The notes beneath the pieces were generated by a model. The model saw only the letters and a list, made by a program, of their open reading frames with translations, searched no databases and had not been told where the DNA came from. Position numbers and translations under genes: made by a program. 5,227 nt of DNA, taken from contig CANPZQ010000134.1 in the NCBI GenBank assembly GCA_947588775.1, positions 1 through 5,227 of the forward strand, written 5' to 3'. Position 1 is the first letter of the stretch; every line of letters begins with the position of its first letter. Source of the DNA: an uncultured Clostridia bacterium. GTDB lineage: Bacteria > Bacillota > Clostridia > Oscillospirales > Ruminococcaceae. Below, one piece after another: positions 4,113 through 5,227 of this stretch.

Positions 4113-5227
4113 AACCCCGTAAGCCGCATAACCGCGTATATGCAGGGAAAGGCCATCAGCCCGTTGAAGATGTCGCTTATTCCCCATACCGCGCCGAGGC
4201 TCATTATTGAGCCGAAAAACGCGCTTAGAACGTAAGCCGCGCAGTAAATATCCCTCGCCGCTTTTCGGGAAAAGGCGTATTCCGCCGCGGAGAGCCCTAT
4301 CTGCGACCAGCCGACGGCCGTGGCCGCCGCGAAGAGGAAAATAGAAAGGGAAACAAGCCGCGACGCCGTCCGGCCGAATACGCTTTCGGCGGCGGAGGTG
4401 ACAAGTGCCGCGCCCCCGAGGCTCAAATCCGCGCCGGAGCATAATATCGCGAGCGCGGTGAGGGTGCAGATTACGAAGGAATCGATTACCACCTCGAGCA
4501 TGTTCATTCGTCCCTGCTCGGTCGGGCTGTCCGTTTCGGAGGAGCCATGGAGCGGCGCGGTCGTGCCGAGTCCGGCTTCGTTTGAGAACACCCCGCGCCG
4601 AAAGCCTACGCTCATCGCGCGGGAGAGGGCGTATCCCGAAAAACCGCCGGCGGCCTGTTTAAAGCCGAACGCGCCCCGGACAATCTCGGAAAAAACCTCC
4701 GGGAGCCGCTCCCGGAATCGGATAATTACCGCCGCCGCGCCGATAATATAGAGCCCGGCCATGAACGGCACGGCCTTTTCCGAGAGCTTTCCCGCAAAGC
4801 CCTTCCCGACAAGGCAGAAAAACAGGACGATTGCAAGCCCGCCGCCGCAGATTTCCGGCATTACGCCGAAGCCCTCGCGAAGGGCGGAGGCGGCGGAGTT
4901 CGTCTGGACCGCGCAGCCCATTCCGAAGGACGCGCCTACGCAGAGAAGCGCGTAGATTTTTGCGAGGCGGGGCATTTTAAGCCCGTCGCGGATTGCGTAC
5001 CAGATTCCGCCGCGGCGAACGCCGCCCCTTTCCTCACGATATGCGACAGACAGGCCGCCCTCGGCCTTTGCCGTAGCCATTCCGAAAAACGAGGAAACCC
5101 AGAGCCAGAAAACCGCCCCCGGCCCTCCCGCGGAAATTGCGGCGGCGACGCCGATAACCGAGCCGGTGCCGACGGTCGCGGCGAGAGCCGACCACAACGC
5201 CCTCGGCGAACGCGGGTTTATGAGCGT
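4007..5227 (-). CDS. Alanine/glycine:cation symporter (AGCS family), N-terminus beyond right edge
   Basis: The minus-strand frame is open through the right edge (ten further codons before the TTG at 5197), so the TTG is internal and the true start lies outside. About 406 residues are visible; AGCS proteins are usually about 440-480, so the first one or two membrane helices are missing. Family hallmarks are SALAATVGTGSVIGVAAA, GGPGAVFWLWVSSFFGMA (about nt 5075-5128), SNEAGLGTTAP (nt 4553-4585) followed by DSPTEQG, and IDSFVICTLTALAIL. About eight hydrophobic segments are visible. The family imports alanine, glycine or related amino acids with Na+ (or H+) across the inner membrane. Two family positions differ from the common form: GTGS for GTGN, and FWLW for FWMW. 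After the last helix (ending about nt 4115) comes a polar tail of some 35 residues encoded antisense to dut. The stop is TGA at 4007-4009. No promoter is visible because the 5' end is missing. Confidence 0.92.
   Translation of the reverse strand, partial: TLINPRSPRALWSALAATVGTGSVIGVAAAISAGGPGAVFWLWVSSFFGMATAKAEGGLSVAYREERGGVRRGGIWYAIRDGLKMPRLAKIYALLCVGASFGMGCAVQTNSAASALREGFGVMPEICGGGLAIVLFFCLVGKGFAGKLSEKAVPFMAGLYIIGAAAVIIRFRERLPEVFSEIVRGAFGFKQAAGGFSGYALSRAMSVGFRRGVFSNEAGLGTTAPLHGSSETDSPTEQGRMNMLEVVIDSFVICTLTALAILCSGADLSLGGAALVTSAAESVFGRTASRLVSLSIFLFAAATAVGWSQIGLSAAEYAFSRKAARDIYCAAYVLSAFFGSIMSLGAVWGISDIFNGLMAFPCIYAVMRLTGFQSFPEEPNPETPRSESGKTSASAVSGKTTGTVTS

Noticed and set aside
4084..4119. CGGGGTT/AACCCCG inverted repeat at the end of dut as a terminator
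   Set aside because: The 7-bp stem encloses a 22-nt region and has no T-run on either strand, so it is too weak to call an intrinsic terminator.
3795..4442. Minus-strand open frame of 215 codons spanning dut and the symporter end
   Set aside because: It is out of frame with both recognised proteins, Arg/Gly-rich, and without motifs. It is a shadow of the two real genes.
4320..4955. Two plus-strand open frames opposite the symporter gene
   Set aside because: They are antisense shadows of a protein with clear AGCS motifs; the compositions are Ala/Arg/Pro-rich and unlike any family.
5195..5197. TTG as start of the symporter gene
   Set aside because: The frame continues upstream to the window edge with residues fitting the family (NPRSPRALWSALAATVGTG), so the start is outside the window.

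Overview
The window looks like a chromosomal segment from a GC-rich member of the Clostridia, probably a gut-type Oscillospirales or Christensenellales relative. This is inferred from gene content: a methionine-synthase-type protein ending after its cobalamin domain, a zapA-U32 peptidase pair, and an AGCS-type symporter. No 16S or other taxonomic marker is present. Every gene belongs to a recognisable family and I see no insertion sequence, CRISPR array, tRNA or rRNA.

Layout. (1) Positions 1-967, plus strand: the 3' part of a cobalamin-dependent methyltransferase gene (end of the pterin-binding domain, B12 cap, B12-binding domain), cut by the left edge. (2) Positions 968-1252: a 285-bp gap that is the most unusual part of the window. 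It has a strong Shine-Dalgarno sequence fused to the upstream stop codon, a tiny questionable ORF, two back-to-back G-quadruplex motifs on the plus strand, a long nested hairpin, and then an AT-richer stretch with a good sigma-A-type promoter. (3) Positions 1253-4112, plus strand: a compact three-gene unit of zapA (FtsZ-ring associated protein), a 675-residue U32/DUF3656 protein of the RlhA/YdcP type, and dut (trimeric dUTPase). zapA and the U32 gene overlap by 11 nt, and dut follows 33 nt later with its own strong ribosome binding site. (4) Positions 4007-5227, minus strand: an AGCS-family amino acid:cation symporter, cut by the right edge at its N-terminus. It converges on dut and overlaps it by 106 bp.

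Working together. The promoter at 1194-1222 probably drives zapA-U32-dut as one transcript covering division (ZapA), probable RNA modification (U32) and nucleotide-pool sanitation (dUTPase). The methyltransferase fragment and the symporter appear to be separate units. No convincing intrinsic terminator was found after the methyltransferase, or between dut and the symporter. I did not find a clear new multi-gene system. The best candidate for something undescribed is the G-quadruplex/hairpin block at about 983-1135, which may be a dispersed repeat or a structured RNA; the long antisense dut/symporter overlap comes second.
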